Assembly: GCA_012512865.1 (NCBI GenBank)
Contig: JAAZDH010000228.1
Coordinates: 1-5,292, forward strand
DNA length: 5,292 nucleotides
Reading direction: 5' to 3'
Source: Clostridiaceae bacterium
GTDB taxonomy: Bacteria > Bacillota > Clostridia > Acetivibrionales > DUMC01
This document shows positions 4,257 through 5,292 of this stretch, in pieces; position 1 is the stretch's first letter; each line of letters starts with the position of its first letter. The notes below the pieces were generated by a model. The model was not told the DNA's origin. It saw nothing but the letters and a program-made list of their open reading frames with translations, and made no database searches. Both the position numbers and the translations under genes were made by a program.

Positions 4257-5292
4257 ATGTCAATTATATCAATGAAACAGTTACTGGAAGCAGGAGTACA
4301 TTTCGGGCATCAAACGAGAAGATGGAACCCCAAGATGGCCGAATATATTTTTACAGAGAGGAACGGCATTTATATCATTGATTTGCAAAAGACTGTAAAA
4401 AAGATAGAAGAGGCATATTATTTTGTCAGGGAAACGGCCATGAACGGGGAGGACATTCTTTTTGTAGGGACTAAAAAGCAGGCGCAGGATTCAATTAAGG
4501 AAGAGGCTTTAAGAGCAGGGCAGTATTATGTAAATGTCAGGTGGCTCGGAGGCATGCTTACAAACTTCAAGACCATAAGGAGCAGGGTAGACAGGTTGAA
4601 CCAATTGATCGAAATGGAGAAGGAAGGCATCTTTGACGTTTTACCTAAAAAAGAGGTAATAAAATTAAGAGGCGAAATGGAAAGACTTGCAAAGCACCTG
4701 GTCGGGATAAAAGAAATGAGAAGACTGCCGGGAGCGTTATTTGTTGTCGATCCCAAAAAGGAAAGAATTGCCGTACTTGAAGCAAGAAAGCTGGGAATAC
4801 CCATAGTTGCAATTGTAGATACAAACTGTGACCCTGACGAAATAGACTATGTAATTCCGGGCAATGATGATGCAATTAGGGCTATCAGGCTTATAGCCAG
4901 CAAGATTGCGGATGCCGTGATTGAAGGGAAGCAAGGTGAACAATTGGTGGACGCCGCCAGGGAGCAAGTCGGGGGAGAAGAACAGGCGAAATACGAAGAA
5001 GAAGCGGGATACGAAGAAGCTATTGAAGATGAGTTCCCGGAGTTTTCAAGCGAGGAAGAATTATTGCTTGAAGCGGGGGAGGAATCCGGGCAGGAGGAAC
5101 GAGCAGTTGAATTGATAGAAATATATGAGACTCCCGGAGAGGACGACGTGATCGATGAAACGCATGAGGCCGGTGAAGAGCTTGAGATGGACGCGGCAGG
5201 CGAAGCCGGCGAAACCCTTGAGGCGGAAGCCGGCCCGGATGAAGCAAATGAAACCGGCGAAGCACCTGCAGCACAAGAAGCCGGCGAAGACC
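4257..5292 (+). CDS. rpsB: 30S ribosomal protein S2, acidic C-terminal tail, partial
   Basis: S2 is a structural protein of the small ribosomal subunit, joining late in assembly on the solvent side near the head-body junction. ATG 4257 sits 6 bases after AGGAGG (4245-4250). The core, residues 1-236, is a typical S2: VHFGHQTRRWNPKM at 14-27, ERNGIYIIDLQKT at 34-46, VRWLGGMLTNFKTI at 94-107, and LPGALFVVDPKKE with IPIVAIVDTNCDPDEIDYVIPGN at 157-203. Bacterial S2 usually ends near residue 230-260. Here the frame runs on to at least residue 345 with no stop before the window edge, so the gene is 3' partial. Residues 239-345 hold 43 Asp/Glu against one Lys and one Arg, and end in EAGE-type repeats. 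In most bacteria tsf (EF-Ts) comes next, so an S2 to EF-Ts fusion is possible but unseen. Confidence 0.97.
   Translation, partial: MSIISMKQLLEAGVHFGHQTRRWNPKMAEYIFTERNGIYIIDLQKTVKKIEEAYYFVRETAMNGEDILFVGTKKQAQDSIKEEALRAGQYYVNVRWLGGMLTNFKTIRSRVDRLNQLIEMEKEGIFDVLPKKEVIKLRGEMERLAKHLVGIKEMRRLPGALFVVDPKKERIAVLEARKLGIPIVAIVDTNCDPDEIDYVIPGNDDAIRAIRLIASKIADAVIEGKQGEQLVDAAREQVGGEEQAKYEEEAGYEEAIEDEFPEFSSEEELLLEAGEESGQEERAVELIEIYETPGEDDVIDETHEAGEELEMDAAGEAGETLEAEAGPDEANETGEAPAAQEAGED
5166..5288 (+). repeat. Degenerate 24-bp repeats in the rpsB tail
   Basis: GAAGCCGGC-type units start at 5202, 5226, 5250 (GAAACCGGC) and 5277, spaced 24, 24 and 27 bp, with an earlier relative GAGGCCGGT at 5166. All are in the rpsB frame and spell EAGETLEA, EAGPDEAN, ETGEAPAAQ and EAGED. 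The spacing is regular but the bases between are diverged, which fits old slippage or duplication followed by drift. These units have a higher G+C content than the S2 core upstream. Confidence 0.6.

Noticed and set aside
4921..5115. 64-codon plus-strand frame beginning ATG-like at 4921
   Set aside because: It is a shadow frame within rpsB. Its basic, Arg/Lys-rich product arises from reading the acidic S2 tail out of frame.
5020..5276. Minus-strand frames opposite the rpsB tail
   Set aside because: They mirror the repeated Glu/Ala/Gly codons of the S2 tail and have no start context or recognisable domain.
1..5292. CRISPR array, tRNA, rRNA or phage genes
   Set aside because: No regularly spaced repeats of CRISPR form, no tRNA-like cloverleaf with a CCA end or T-arm motif, no rRNA sequence and no phage-like proteins were seen.

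Overview
The window reads as chromosome from a spore-forming, low-GC Firmicute, most likely a clostridial (Clostridia) lineage. The protein that best shows this is a complete pro-sigma-K, found only in endospore formers. It is joined by a YtvI-type sporulation membrane protein, AGGAGG-type ribosome binding sites, A+T-rich codons and REP-like GTGAC...GTCAC repeats of a kind I associate with clostridial genomes. I cannot name a species from the sequence.

Layout, left to right. Bases 1-405 hold no convincing gene. They carry a 15-bp direct repeat, a short degenerate open frame, and a large hairpin built from two inverted 27-bp REP-like units (239-317). At 406-2061 (+) is a class B penicillin-binding protein with all three transpeptidase motifs. 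After a 70-bp gap holding a match to the sigma-K promoter consensus comes sigK (2132-2845, +), starting at TTG, with its pro-sequence and no skin-type interruption. A ytvI-like gene runs the other way (2842-3933, -). It meets sigK tail to tail, the two genes sharing the four bases CTAG as both stop codons. A divergent control region of about 320 bp follows. It has a very good extended -10 sigma-A promoter for rpsB and a three-helix leader RNA just upstream of the rpsB start. rpsB (4257 to the right edge, +) encodes ribosomal protein S2 and is cut by the window end. It is still open after 345 codons because a normal S2 core is followed by an acidic tail of more than 100 residues.

The first three genes fit a small sporulation group: a cell-wall transpeptidase, the late mother-cell sigma factor and a sporulation-associated membrane protein. 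rpsB starts a separate housekeeping unit under its own promoter and leader.

I see no previously undescribed multi-gene system. The points most worth following are the acidic, partly repetitive S2 tail, the structured rpsB leader, the sigma-K-type promoter in front of sigK, the shared stop codons, and the REP-like pair with the repeat-bearing region to its left.
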